From Zygaena filipendulae (Eukaryota > Arthropoda > Insecta > Lepidoptera > Zygaenidae), in the NCBI GenBank assembly GCA_907165275.2, contig OU015663.1, positions 4,290,501-4,354,500 on the forward strand: 64,000 bases of DNA, read 5' to 3'. Each line of letters opens with the position of its first letter. Positions within the stretch are counted from its first letter, which is position 1. The position numbers and the translations under genes were made by a program. The notes beneath the pieces are model-generated. The model searched no databases. It worked only from the letters and a program-made list of their open reading frames with translations, and had not been told where the DNA came from. Positions 10,430 through 21,570 of this stretch are shown piece after piece.

Positions 10430-10590
10430 AAAAAATAAATAAATAAATAAAAGGTAGTCCATCCACCTGCCTTGCCAACGAGTACACTTCTGCCATCATC
10501 CCTTACTCTCATATCTGCATCCAAATCATGTCATTCCTTTCACAGCTGTTCATCCATTTTGTCTTTGGCCTTCCTCTCTCCACATAATAT
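10430..10590 (-). pseudogene. Decayed LINE C-terminus with ATTT tail
   Basis: On the minus strand a frame reads GRPKTKWMNSCERNDM, resembling the GRPK..WMDCV..DM block near the end of RTE-type reverse transcriptases. It is followed by stops and MAEVYSLARQ. An (ATTT)n run (the plus-strand AAAT run at 10430-10452) lies where the 3' tail should be. Short and degenerate, so the family call is tentative. Confidence 0.45.
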
Positions 10591-11020
10591 TAACTCAATT
10601 TCATGCTATATAGGTACTAATCGAAAAAATCTAAGTAGGTATTTATAAATAATAGGTTATTTTATTAATCAGGTGCATAAGAAATAAAGGAGCCGTAGTG
10701 TGAAAAAATAACAATTGTTTATATAAATAAAATCTAACCGTGACAATCCTTTTTAAATAAATGAGTTAAAGGCATTTTTTACACTTAAGGCATTTTTTTT
10801 TACACTCCTTTTTTTCGGTAAAATCACTTTCTATGTAGAGTACGTACGTGTGTACCCTATACTTACCCTATATTAATGCATAGTTGACTTTAACCGGCTG
10901 CTCCTTTTAACTGGGTAATTATGCAAATACGAATGGAAGTATGGCGGAACAGGTGGCGGACTTTATTGACCACTGACTGACCCATTTCCAAATACGTTTT
11001 ATGAAAAAAATATTTTTTAC
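10591..11020. other. No recognised feature
   Basis: AT-rich sequence with no repeat or coding signal seen. Confidence 0.5.
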
Positions 11021-11391
11021 TATAGCTGTTTCACGCGGTTTCGGCCGCCGATTTCAAAGATTCCGCGGGAATTCTGCGATAAAAGTACCTCATATTCCTT
11101 TCTGTACCCCTGACAACGTACAGTAGTGTGCAACATTTAATAGTTTCACTCGCATTTCACTCGCATTAATTTTTTTATTTATTTATTTATTGAGGTTAAC
11201 AAACGGTAGTCACATTGTTATTAAATTACCGAGTTCTTGCGGGAATTGCGGGATACACAGTATCTTACGTTGTTTTCTATATTCCCGGCGACGTGCATGA
11301 AATATTTCATGGTGATCGGTTGAACCGCTAAGACGTGAAAGCGTAACAAAAATTAAACAAACTCACTTTAGAATTTTACAATAGTAAGGAT
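11021..11391 (-). mobile_element. Two decayed group A Helitrons separated by an ATTT run
   Basis: The first (about 11026-11115) has TAGCTGTTTCACGCGGTTTC, TTCCGCGGGAATTCTG and TGTACCCCTGACAACG. The second (about 11150-11391) has TTTCACTCGCATTAAT, CGTGCATGAAATATTTCATG and ends near ACAATAGTAAGGA. About 55 bases including TTTTATTTATTTATTTATTG interrupt the second near its 3' end and look like the tail of a retroposon. Confidence 0.6.
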
Positions 11392-11643
11392 TTGTTTATT
11401 TACTTTGAAGTCGAATGTCCTTCACTCACCTAGGAAATAAACGTACACTATACATTTTGTATGACTTATACCTTACGTTGACCATCTGCCGCATTATGGG
11501 GCTCTCTCCACCTCCTATCCTATACGGTCATACTGACATTAAAAAATTCGTATCTTCTGAGATACTGTGTTTTAATTAAAAAATAATTTACTAGAAAGCA
11601 ATGAAAAAGATAAATAAATTTTATCCTATCTTATGTAAAAAGG

Positions 11644-12012
11644 TAATAGTACATTGTTATCCTAGGGGTGAAAGTAACTTAACTAGTCTTTCTCCCGAGG
11701 ATAACACTGTGCTTTTCATTACGAATGCAATGAAAGTCAAAATAAAATAGGAATTAGCTTAAGAAAAAGTGAGTGAATTTTATTTTAATTAATACCTACT
11801 TAAACTTTACGTTATTTCAATTTTACATCGCGCTGGTTGTATAGAAAGTTGGAACATGGTTCAATAGAAATGTGAAAATAGATCTAGTTTTTTTTAATAG
11901 TTTGACAGTTGTCAGTTGAAAGCGATTTTCCCTAGGGCTGAAAAGGGTTACTTTCAACCCGCTTCTCAGGCAACTTCAGACCTACTTTCCGACTATGAGT
12001 AATGAAAAGTAC
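11644..12012 (+). repeat. Family X repeat, copy 1
   Basis: A 369-bp segment, near-identical over long blocks to 48749-49325: TAGTACATTGTTATCCTAGG at the start, ATCGCGCTGG in the middle, CAACCCGCTTCTCAGGCAAC towards the end. Near the start GTTATCCTAGGGGTGAAAG pairs imperfectly with CTTTCTCCCGAGGATAAC as a hairpin (about 11657-11705). No coding capacity and no class-defining ends recognised. This copy lacks the 149-bp insert present in the other. Confidence 0.75.
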
Positions 12013-12121
12013 ATTTTTTTAATAGTAGTTAATAAGCAGCAGCAATATTTATGTTTGACAACCACAAGTAGACCAAAACTGCTTCCAAAACTGTTTTCAA
12101 TTTTATTTAGGTATATTATTA

Positions 12122-12332
12122 CTAGCTATGCCCCACGGTTTTAGCCGCGGGAATTCTGGGATAAAAAGTACCCTATGTCTTTCTCGGTATCCCTGAAAAC
12201 GTGCATGCCAAATTTCATCCAAATCCGTTCAGCCGTTTTTGCGTGATTAAGTAACAAACATCCAAACATCCAAACATCCAAACATCCAAACATCCAAACA
12301 TCCACACTTTCACATTTATAATATTAGTAGGA
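12122..12332 (-). mobile_element. Helitron, group A, with a CATCCAAA array
   Basis: CTAG at 12122-12125, a degenerate 3' hairpin (CCACGGTTTTAGCCGCGGG), then the standard body to TTTATAATATTAGTAGGA at 12332. About six units of CATCCAAA lie at 12257-12303, more than in other copies here. Both ends are present; the hairpin loop side is shortened. Confidence 0.85.
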
Positions 12333-13766
12333 TGTAAAAATGCTCCAGTATTATTGGCAGCAAATAGTATTCATACGTTTTTTATCCCATTTTACGATTT
12401 TGGTTAACAATTTTTTTTTGTGGAATACCTACTTTATAAGAGTGGCGTAAGGCCGAATGGAGTGAGCTAGTCAAGATGTCTAAGTAAGAAATAACATTAT
12501 TGTTTATTCCAACATGTAGGTATGCCATATTATAGATACAGCAAAAACATAATTGTTTTTAGATTCCATGGCAATTTGCCATGGCAAGATTGCCTCACTA
12601 GGTAAAAACAGCTTACTTCTGTGTGTCATGTTTTGTTTTAGACAGTTATGTTCTGTTTATTAAAAATAAGTCAACAATGAGCTTTTCCTTTTTCATGAAT
12701 AAATATTAACTACCTATGTTTATGTATACAAGAGAAAATTGTAATGTTTCGTATCTCTTTAATTTCTTTTAAATTCATAATTGCATCACATCTTCTGTAG
12801 CAATATATAGGGTACCTGCTTTATATACCAGCAAAAAATTCTCGAGGGAATCCCGAAGTACAGATATCATAATACTGAAACTGTAAGCAATAGCTAATTG
12901 TGAATAAACAGTGATATTAATGAGGTCTCACGAATGTACAAAACTGTTCCAGAATCCTTTGAATTCATCAGCTAAGTAATCAGTAATACAGTCATGATGT
13001 TATTTGCTCAGTTCCAAATAGCTAATGTTAAAATAATGGGATAATCTTATACGGCGTCGCAAACGACTGAATAGTTCTACTCCTTTGCGTATGATGTTTC
13101 CTTACATATGTAATGTATACAACTATACATATACATACATACATATGTATACATAAATACATAATATATACTACTCTTTATGTAGCTAGGTAGTTATTTA
13201 CTAGATTAGGTACCTACATATATATATAATATTCGTACTCTATAGCAATTGACGAGAAACATATTAATATCGTAATAACAAAACTTCGCCCCAAGCTACA
13301 GTTGATTGACTTGAGAGACGAGGCGAAGATGTAAAAAATTGTTATACCTATCTAACAAATTATACTCTTGTGAACTTTTTTAGAAGTAAGCAAATGTATG
13401 TAGGTACCTATATTTTTGCACATTATTAAATACATTGTTTAACATCAAAAGAGCAAAAAATCAAATATTTTTTTCAGTTAAATTTACTATAGGATTATAT
13501 AAAAAAGCGTGGTATGTACGCACGTAAAAAAATATACTTCCTTGGCGTTATTAAAAAAACGTTAAAACGTTAAAACGTTCTATTCTATTCTAAGACCGGG
13601 AAAATATACCTAGAATGTTAGGACATGCAGGCTGTTTAGCAGGTTACCAACTTACCACTCGTAAGCCTATAAGTTGTCTTTTCGCATACAAGCGAAAAAC
13701 AAATATTGGAGCTGCAAAAACGGCAACTTATAACGTCATACAGACGTTTTACAAATATTATTATAA
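12333..13766. other. Plain sequence with a TACA/TATA microsatellite
   Basis: No gene or mobile element recognised. A run of ACATACATACATATGTATAC-type repeats lies near 13120-13175 and GTTAAAAC units near 13562-13577. Confidence 0.5.
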
Positions 13767-14085
13767 CTAGCTGTGCCCCGCGGTTTCACCTGCGTGAAAA
13801 GTTTTTATGTAACAACTTTTTTTCCCGACATCCGATTTGAATGAAACAAAGCCTATATGTAGCTCCAGGTTAAGCTTAATCTACCTGTGAAAACCGCATG
13901 ACACTCCGTTCAGTAGATTCGGAGATTATCGCGAACAGACAGACAGACAGACAGACGGGCAGAAAAGAATTTTAAAAACTCTTTTTTGGTGGTTAGTTAT
14001 ACTCTTCTTTTATCGCCCCCTGTCAATTTTTCTTAAAAATAATCAATGTACTGAATCGTGGATTCTACGCTTTTATTATAGTATA
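13767..14085 (-). mobile_element. Helitron, group B, full length
   Basis: CTAG (13767-13770), hairpin GCGGTTTCACCTGCGTG, ATCCGATTTGAATGAAACAA, CAGACAGACAGACAGACAGA microsatellite (near 13928), and the 5' end complement CTTTTATTATAGTATA at 14070-14085. Length 319 bp, very close to the copy at 57432-57752. Its 5' end abuts the next Helitron with no host DNA visible between them. Confidence 0.8.
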
Positions 14086-14225
14086 GCTGTACCCCGCGGT
14101 TTCACCCGCGGTAATTTCGGAGTTTTATTCCGGGATAAAAGTACCCTATGTCCTTCTCTGTACCCCTGACAACGTGCATGCCAAATTTCATCCAAATCCA
14201 ATCAGCTGTTTTTGCGTGATTGAAT
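14083..14225 (-). mobile_element. Helitron, group A, 5'-truncated, abutting its neighbours
   Basis: Starts TAGCTGTACCCCGCGG with the CCGCGGTTTCACCCGCGG hairpin, runs through GTACCCTATGTCCTTCTCTG and TTTTTGCGTGATTGAATAAA, then passes into group C sequence at about 14226. Confidence 0.75.
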
Positions 14226-14552
14226 AAACGTATCCGAAAGCGGATTTTCATCCGACTTGCTTCAAATTTATCGTCACTGCTCAGCTCCTATGTGTCTTAG
14301 CGTTATGTTATATAGCCTATAACCTGCCCAGGAGTATGGACTACAATTGTACCAAGTTTGGTTAAAATCCGTTCAGTAGTTTTTGACCCATGCGTGCACA
14401 TACAGACAGACAGACTGACAAAAAATTTACTGATTGCATTTTTGGCATCAGTATTGAATTATCGATCATCATTTATCCTCCAATATGAATTTTCAATATA
14501 TATTCAATGTACAGAATTGACCTCTCTACAGTACTTGTATTATAAGTATAGA
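14226..14552 (-). mobile_element. Helitron, group C, lacking its 3' end
   Basis: Contains AAAATCCGTTCAGTAGTTTT, CACATACAGACAGACAGACT and the 5' end complement ATTATAAGTATAGA at 14552. The 3' hairpin is missing because the group A copy joins here. The segment TATTCAATGTACAGAAT is shared with group B 5' regions. Confidence 0.6.
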
Positions 14553-16126
14553 AGATATAGATTTTTAAAAGGTGTATACTTGTCTATGTGGCCCACTGTA
14601 CCTTCCATAGATAAAACACATAGATAAACTCTCAAACTCGGACATGAGTTAATCTTTTTGATGTTGACTATAAAATACGTAGGTCGGTCCGTAATGGAAC
14701 ATCGATATACCTATCTATGGTTGTTGCGTAAAGAACAGCGAACTCGGAACTAGCTTTGCGCGATTTGTTTACCTGCGATAATAGGTACATAACCTAATAC
14801 TGTTTGAATCTCTAAAACACACCTCGCATCACCAAAGGTGGCACACATTTTCGTTTAAAATGGCATAGCGTGTGCCGAGAATGAACGCTTTGTCTGCAAT
14901 ACTTACTAGGTTCTACTTTTGTAATTCATAGCTATATTTAGGATAAGCTGTTTCCCGCAGTTTCGCACGCGTGCATTTTAGAATTTACTGTCGAAACTCT
15001 TCACTCTTGATCTAGATAAAATGTATTTATGGTGATAAACGCCATTTAAAAAATTCAGACAAAACTTACACAGTAAATATTTAAATATAATAAATATAAA
15101 TGCCTATATTTTCCGTAATATATCTATTATACTTTACCTAATACAGTAATAATATATTTTTCCAATAACAACTAACTATATCCAGGTATTTGCAACAAAA
15201 TTGTTATGTGGTCTCATAAAAACGCCCTAACTTTCATACCACTATGGGAAGCCACCGCTACTGGACTGGCACAATCCCAGTTTACAACAACTTTATGGTC
15301 ACTTTCCACGAAAGGCGCGCGTCAAACTAAGTTAACTTTTAACTTTTAAAGGGACTTTTTGAATGATTCCTTGAGCTATTTACACGCTAAATGCACGTGC
15401 CGTTTGCTCATAAAATTGACAGCATGATTTATTATTTAAGTCTATAGTTATTTGTGCAAATCTATACCTACATATTAAATAAAAAAATTTAAACATGCGT
15501 ACACATAAGTTTAAACATTTAAACTTATGTGTATCAAAAATATAATAATGAGAAGTAAAAATAGAAATGACAGAAATCAATATTGGTATCAGCTATTAGT
15601 ATTGTCCAGTGTAAAATTGGCATTACCTATTATTACAAACTAAGTTTTTTCCTAGGGCTGCACAGTCCACTCTGTATCGGGATGAATAGTCGCTCAGGGA
15701 TACTGCAATTTACGTACTATCAGTGAAAACATCTTTAGAATCGGTTCAGTATTTCTAGAGGTAGACCTATGCACAAAAAACATTTTCTCTTTAAAATATC
15801 TAATAATATAGATAGGCAAAAAAGAGCAGAGCTTGTTTTCTTATTGAAGGAATGTAAAATATTCATGTTATACAGCGCGATTAACTTTTTAATTAAAGCT
15901 GTTTAAAAAATATAAATAAATTTAAAAACCTTAACCTTTAATTAATTAATGAAGTAGTTAAGTTATAAAACGTATGTTTTATAAGGTATTTAATATTTAA
16001 ATCTCTCTTTATTGATGTTTCAATATTAAAAGGTATCGTATCTATATCTGTATATTAGTCTGTATATTAGGTATGAGCTACTTAATACGTTCAGAGTTTC
16101 ATTAAAAACTGTCCAGCAGTTTCTGC
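14553..16126. other. Mostly plain AT-rich sequence
   Basis: A degenerate Helitron 3' end (AGCTGTTTCCCGCAGTTTCG) lies near 14946-14970, and a hairpin at 15500-15533. Nothing else is recognised. Confidence 0.5.
15500..15533. repeat. Perfect 16-bp-arm hairpin
   Basis: TACACATAAGTTTAAA and TTTAAACTTATGTGTA are exact complements with a 2-base CA loop. Isolated; function unknown. Confidence 0.6.
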
Positions 16127-16171
16127 TGTACAACTATTATGTATTCGGACAGAATACATAACAGTTGTACA
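16127..16171. repeat. Hairpin with 20-bp arms, one mismatch
   Basis: TGTACAACTATTATGTATTC (16127-16146) pairs with 16152-16171 except for one base; the loop is GGACA. Probably a MITE scrap. It is too short for a canonical pre-miRNA. Confidence 0.6.
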
Positions 16172-16186
16172 TAATTAAAGAATTAT

Positions 16187-16440
16187 TTATAGAGATGTTG
16201 AAAAAATAGATAAAAGAATGCTATGAAGCGAAACAGGATGTAAAAAATGTCTAGACCGTGTAGATCTCGGTTCTACAGATGATGGCAGCATGCGCTGACC
16301 CAGGTTGACAGTGGAGGTCCCGTGGTAGGTATTTGTCTTCTCAGTTGACCGCCGTTGGAGGATCTGTCGCAACTTACCACTCAACTGTATTCACGCCTCT
16401 TAAGCACATAAGGGGCTGGCAGGAATATCATTAGGTTTTT
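16187..16440 (-). other. Unclassified moderately GC-rich segment with a 65-codon frame
   Basis: The minus-strand frame includes MSGKLRQILQRRSTEKTN and VNLGQRMLPSSVEPRSTRSR. It is richer in G+C than its surroundings, which suggests former coding or retroelement sequence, but I do not recognise a domain and would not call it a gene. From 16441 to 16832 nothing further is seen. Confidence 0.25.
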
Positions 16441-16832
16441 TTTTACTTTGTCAAATAAATATTGTGTATAGAATTGAAAAGTGAACAGCTGTTACCAGCA
16501 CTTGAAAGCTCTATAATGAAAGCACACCGGTTTTATTTCAATGTGCTTTGCGATATTTTAAGAACTATAGGTACCTAACAGGCATTGGTTACTCATTTTA
16601 CTGCACTTTGTTTAAAATTATCATTTCTGTGTAGTTTTTGCGTGATGTGCGTATACAAACATATATCTACAATATACGTACAAACGATTTTTTTTTAACT
16701 TTTTTTATGTCTCTGCATGAAGAAATTCTAAGTAAGTCGTTTTGGTGCATTACGATATTTTAAATACATAAGTTTAATTGACAGTTTCTATATACATATA
16801 GGAACTGTATAGGTACCTTGACATTGATATCC

Positions 16833-17057
16833 ATACTAATAGGTACTAAAATGCGAAAGAAACTCTTTATCTGTCTGGCTGTTAACTTTACAACCTACTC
16901 AACGAATGATTATCATCAAATGAAAATATCGCATAGGGACACGTTGTCACTTGTCAGGGTACAGAAAAGAACAATAGGACACTTTTTATCTTATTGAAAT
17001 TGACACGGGAACTCTAAAATTAAGCGGCCAGCGGGTGTAATTCGCTGGACACAGCCA
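16833..17057 (+). mobile_element. Old, decayed group A Helitron
   Basis: Recognisable pieces in order: ACTAAAATGCGAAAGAAACT, TATCTGTCTGGCTGTTA, GGGACACGTTGTCACTTG, GACACGGGAACTCTAAAATT, GCGGGTGTAATTCGCTGGAC, ACAGCCAT. The order and spacing fit a full element, but both termini have mutated (no CTAG). Confidence 0.55.
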
Positions 17058-17181
17058 TTTGCAAAATACAGATTTTAAAATTTAAAACCAAATATAGAGA
17101 GAGTTTTAAATTTCAGCCATCGCGAACGCCAGAAGATTAAACCAACAAGGTTTGCTAATGCTTCTGTTTGATCGTTCAGTG

Positions 17182-17408
17182 GAGCTAGGATGCGCATCAT
17201 GATAAAATTTTATCGAGCCATTTTATCGATTCTCGTCGACATAATATATTATCGTTTTGTCTACCAGTGGTAAAAAATGTTTAACCGAATCTAGTCTTAA
17301 CTCAATACCGCACTACTGCACTTTTTTGCTTGGACGCCCACAAATATTTGTCGTGTCGACAATTTTATCTTTCGTTCGATAAACATATCATGTTGCGCAT
17401 CCTAGCTC
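17182..17408 (+). mobile_element. 227-bp TIR MITE, copy 1
   Basis: Ends GAGCTAGGATGCGCATCATG and, inverted, CATGTTGCGCATCCTAGCTC, about 21-bp TIRs with one mismatch. The body contains ATAAAATTTTATCG, ATTCTCGTCGACATAATATA and TTATCTTTCGTTCGATAAAC. A second copy lies inverted at 24368-24589. No target duplication is clear. No coding sequence; superfamily unknown. Confidence 0.75.
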
Positions 17409-18081
17409 CGCAGGCTTCAGCATATAGGTATAAATACCTAAGGCCTGTGACAAATGGACAATGTATACATGTTCTGCTCAAGGTTAAACCCCATTCATAA
17501 AGGCGCACTTACATTCAAATAGAATTCTAAATTCGTTACACTTAGGGGTTAAGGAACGAGAGAGAATTTTGCACGAAATACATTTTGCTTTTAGAAAACT
17601 TAATATATTTTAAGCTCTCGTGCATAACACACGGCGTTTACAACTTTAGTTTTGTGGGGTTGCAGTTACTGAGTAGGTAACTCATTGATAATTATAGTTA
17701 CAAAAATAAATGTGTAGAGGAATCAATATGTAATTCAGAAGAATATTAATATAACAATACGATTATTATTCCTTTCTCTATGGTATTGTCAGTAAAGACT
17801 AATCGATCTTTACAATTTAATCTGAATTCTCTGACCATAATATAAATCCCTTTGCCGTATTCGGTTGTTCAATGATTTAAAAATATTTATACGATAACTG
17901 CTTCACTCTCGTGAATTTTAGAATTCACTCGGGAATATATTTCGCGATAAAATTACCTATATAATCTTATACAATACTAGTATGTGCACGAGATAGTTAT
18001 CTTTATCGGTCTCTAATATCATGAGTTATCTACAATACTATGTATTTAATATTACACTAATACTAAACAATTGATAGGTAC
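17409..18081. other. No recognised feature
   Basis: AT-rich sequence; a possible degenerate Helitron 3' part lies near 17898-17960 (CTGCTTCACTCTCGTGAATT). Nothing else. Confidence 0.45.
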
Positions 18082-18285
18082 AATATTATAAATGTGAAAG
18101 TGCGTGATGATATAGAATATAGATTGTATATTGATGTATAGATGTATTTTTGTCACTCAATCAGACATGAACGAAACGAACGGATTAATATAGAATCTGC
18201 CACAAATTTAGAATATGTTTTGGATTAACGTATGATACTATTTATTTCGAAACAAAGAGTTTTCCCGAGAAGGGAGTAGAGTTGC
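18082..18285 (+). mobile_element. Probable very old group A Helitron 5' part
   Basis: CAATATTATAAATGTGAAAG matches the 5' end of group A, followed by a diverged GATGTA-rich segment and ACTCAATCAGACATGAACG. The 3' half is not convincing. Confidence 0.4.
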
Positions 18286-18876
18286 AACTGCAAGACCTAT
18301 ACAGTGAGTACCTATATTATGTGTGACAAAACTGTTTTATAAACAAGTAGATTAAATTAAATAAAGATTTAGTAACGTACCATACAAATCTCAATAAAAA
18401 ATTTCAAGGAGATAAATTGCATCTTTAAATTGATCCCAGAACAAAGTGTTCCAGAGAAAATGTTCAAATGCAGCCGCGGAGGATAGCTAGCGTAAAATAA
18501 TAATATGGTGAAAAGTGTTTAATAAATAAATTGAACTCAAGTGTTTTATTCGTCCAAACATCATTAAAAGCAATGATTGAATAAGTTTTATGTTCTATAC
18601 ATATAAGTAGAGTTAACTACCTACAGACATCTGCCACAAACAAGCAAAAGTGACAGGGAGATCCACTTCGTTAGCTACGCTTCAAACTATATGGATATAC
18701 AAAACCCACGAGACGCCGATATGAAAGTGCCCCAAACGACCTTGTTAAATCCAATCCAACAGTTTCGTAAGGCTTAATTATCAATTGAATTTGACCCTTG
18801 AATACTTGTTTCTTGGTTCTTACAGTATTCTTTCCTTTTTAGAGTTGAATCCATCGGAACGTTATCGTTAGCGATA
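18286..18876. other. No recognised feature
   Basis: No repeat or coding signal seen. Confidence 0.5.
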
Positions 18877-19121
18877 AACGACCGCACTCAGAGTCGTTTT
18901 AATGATTACTTAATTTTAAGTAAATATCTTTAAAATAAAACTGCCGCAATCAGAGACGTTTGTTTAATTAATGTTAGTTGGCATTTAACTAAGAGTAACT
19001 TAATTAGTAAAATGCCTATTCACATTTATTTAAGGAACATCTCCGACTGCGGCAGTTTTGTTTTAAATTTTTTTTAGTTAAAATTAAGTTAATCATTAAA
19101 ACGAGTCGGAGTGCAGCCGTT
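18877..19121. mobile_element. 245-bp palindromic MITE
   Basis: Outer arms ACGACCGCACTCAGAGTCGT (with GTTTTAATGATTA after) and their complement ending GAGTGCAGCCGT pair over about 43 bp with few mismatches. Inner arms AAACTGCCGCAATCAGAGAC and CTCCGACTGCGGCAGTTTT also pair, so the whole element can fold on itself. Half copies lie at 7911-7987 and 39195-39283. No clear target duplication; class unknown. Confidence 0.75.
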
Positions 19122-19150
19122 AGTGTGTACCGTACCTACCTGCCCTCTTA

Positions 19151-19410
19151 GCCAAGTTGACAATCTATAATCTTTATCGCATAGAAAACTAAGGAACGAA
19201 TCGTCATGTTACGTCCACATTCACGCGAGAATCTGGCGAAAACGCGAGAATACCACGAGAACGTGAATGTGGAGCCGATGCTCTCCGCCGTTTTTCTCGC
19301 GTTTTTGCCAGATTCTCGCGTAAATGTGGAGCGGGCTTACGTGATCACGTGACATGACGATTCGTTCCTTTGTTTTCTTGTCGTTAACAATAATAGATTG
19401 TCAACTTGGC
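19151..19410. mobile_element. 260-bp palindromic MITE with TTA target duplication (PIF/Harbinger-like)
   Basis: Arms GCCAAGTTGACAATCTAT and ATAGATTGTCAACTTGGC are exact complements. Pairing continues through GGAACGAATCGTCATGT and, further in, through GCGAGAATCTGGC. TTA stands on both sides (19148-19150 and 19411-19413); the preferred target of PIF/Harbinger elements is TWA, which is why I suggest that class. Only 29 bases separate it from the MITE before it. Confidence 0.7.
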
Positions 19411-20281
19411 TTAGGGGGCTTAGTTTCCTTGGTCGGCGTCCGGCGATCACAAAGGCTTATAGGAAATGAGCTAAGTCGCGGTACGTAGGTATTAATCGAC
19501 GTATGTATAAATGCGCCCTCGTGCTTGTAACAGCGTTGAGGCCGTTGGAAGTTTAGAATTGCGTGTGTAAAATGCCACTTTTTAAATGTTCGTGACGCGT
19601 TTTATTTATACAAAGACGATAACATTGACATCAAAATGAACACAACCAAATAGTTGTGTTTTGTGTTAGTTTCAATATATCACGGTGCATTACACATTTA
19701 GGTCCATTACCTAAATTTGTTTTTATGGATATTTAGGCTTCTGTAAGTATATCAACTGAAACTTTGATCGAATAACAAGGTAGGAAATAGAATAATACCT
19801 ATATCTAAATACGTAATACAGGGTGTCGTGTAAGGTTGGACGAGTATTCGATTCTCTTCACAAACATTTATTGTTAAACGATTATCTACAAAAAAAAAAC
19901 GATAATTCTACTAAGTATTAATAATTATAGAAAATTATTTCAATAATTTTATCTATGTAAAAACAAAAAATATTCATGTTGATTGGGCGCACCAGTTGTC
20001 GACGTGCTGACGAATCACACCATTCCACAACCCTTTTCTACACCCTTCATCCGCGTACTTCTTTAAGGTTTTTTCGGTGATTTATCTGTGTTGTTTACAT
20101 ATTTTTATTAACAGTTACTTTTAAGTATGAAATTTCCCTTGAATTACCTACTCCCGCTCCGAGTCATTCTTTGTGAAGAGGCTGCCTATCGCGATACAAA
20201 GCGTCAATGCACTAAGCGTTATGGACACCTTCTCACCTACAAAGGACGGGCTTTTGTAGATTTGGTAACGAGGACAATGAT
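19411..20281. other. Plain sequence with a promoter-like word
   Basis: TATAAATGCGCC at 19507 followed by a GC-richer stretch looks superficially like a core promoter, but no open reading frame follows beyond seven codons. No repeat recognised. Confidence 0.35.
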
Positions 20282-20326
20282 AATTATATATGCATAGAAA
20301 AAGAAAGAATGAAAGAAAGAAAGAAA
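20282..20326 (+). repeat. GAAA microsatellite
   Basis: AAAGAAAGAATGAAAGAAAG-type repeats lie next to the LINE 3' end that follows, at the side where its tail would be. Confidence 0.7.
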
Positions 20327-20328
20327 AT

Positions 20329-20405
20329 CCTTCATCATATCAGCCGTAAGTCCGTCCGTGCTGGCTGCAGGCCTCCCCCAAGGATCACCACGACGCGACG
20401 GCCGC
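20329..20405 (-). pseudogene. LINE 3'-end scrap
   Basis: Read on the minus strand: GATCCTTGGGGGAGGCCTGC, then ACGGACTTACGGCTGATATG and an ATGAAG tail. This resembles the terminal codons of the family at 3330-3513 (WRSLGD...), i.e. the last codons and tail of a non-LTR element, heavily 5'-truncated. Confidence 0.6.
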
Positions 20406-21146
20406 CTTGGTTTTAATTTGATATGAAATGATTAATTAAAAAATGAATAAGGAGCCTTGGATAGGTATGTCCCTCGTTCAAAATTACACACAATTATTGT
20501 ATAGATAGCTGAGAATTGCCTCATTTCAAAATATCTTTAGGTGATCCGAAGAAAACCTGCTCAGCTGCTCTTTCGATAAAACCTAACGATCATTTCATTT
20601 GAAACATTCGCTTTATCAATCGGCCTCTTTGAAGATAGCGCGCCGTCACCGACTAAGGTTTAAATTACTTCGTTTTGTCGTTATCCTCTACACATTGGAG
20701 ACTTTTTATGCGAGTATAAATTACCTGTTATATACCGGATATAGGTACAGGCTCAAGGTAGGCTTATAATCCGTTACACCCTACCCTACGTAAGAATAAG
20801 CTTATTTTCAAATACAATATTTTCTATACAACTACCTACGAAACTTTAATTTCGATTAGGGATATTGATGGGTTTATATGGGGATAATCTTTATTTCAGA
20901 CATTTTAGTCGAAAATACCACTACTCTACACCCAAATTGATTGATGACCATAATCATATTAGCCTATGTTATTATAATATCCAAAATACAACAAATACTT
21001 CTTATCAAAACACGATACATAAAAAATTTATCTTAAATTGGAAAATTTTAACTGGCGTTTACAAAATAAACCACCTCTAAATGGAAAGCATAGCATGGGA
21101 AGGCCAGAAGTACTTATTACAGTCTGAATCTTTTGTATATTGTGAA
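20406..21146. other. No recognised feature
   Basis: AT-rich; a 71-codon open frame at 20865-21080 is AT-rich and shows no domain. Confidence 0.5.
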
Positions 21147-21200
21147 CTAGCTGTTCCCCGCGGTTTCACCCGCGATAAGGCGTGCCAGAGTTACTTCGCA
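21147..21200 (-). mobile_element. Helitron 3' end, truncated
   Basis: CTAGCTGTTCCCCGCGG then TTTCACCCGCG: an intact terminus and hairpin, after which the body is lost at about 21185-21200. Confidence 0.75.
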
Positions 21201-21390
21201 TTTTTTTTAACTTTTCCTTGTCGTTTCTTCTGTCTGTATACAATATAGATATAATAAATAGATTTAGCCCATTTTCGCCGGAATCTTCATTGGCAGGATT
21301 CCGTTTTCACTAGATTTTTGTTAAAACCAGTTCTTTTTTTCCAAATATCTCAATATATTAAAAGAAGAAAAAAGATAAAGAACATTTATA

Positions 21391-21570
21391 ATTACTAATA
21401 TTATGAATGCGAAAGTTACTCTGTCTATCTGTCTGTTACGCTTTCACGCCTCAACGGCTTAACCGATCATCATGTTTTGCATACACGTTGTCACGGGTAT
21501 ATAGTTACATAGGGTACCTTTTATTCCGGAATTCCTGGGGGATCTCCGAAACCGCGGGCAATAGCAATTT
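21391..21570 (+). mobile_element. Helitron, group A, 3' end eroded
   Basis: TTACTAATATTATGAATGCG, CTGTCTATCTGTCTGTTACG, CTTTCACGCCTCAACGGC and ATACACGTTGTCACGGG, then CCGAAACCGCGGGCAATAGC in place of the hairpin and CTAG. Confidence 0.75.

Noticed and set aside
12257..12303. Regular CATCCAAA repeats that might suggest a CRISPR-like array
   Set aside because: An 8-bp microsatellite carried inside a Helitron; no spacers, and the organism is a eukaryote.
19505..19600. TATAAATG followed by a short ATG frame, as a promoter
   Set aside because: Only seven codons follow before a stop, with a weak donor; it is next to MITEs.
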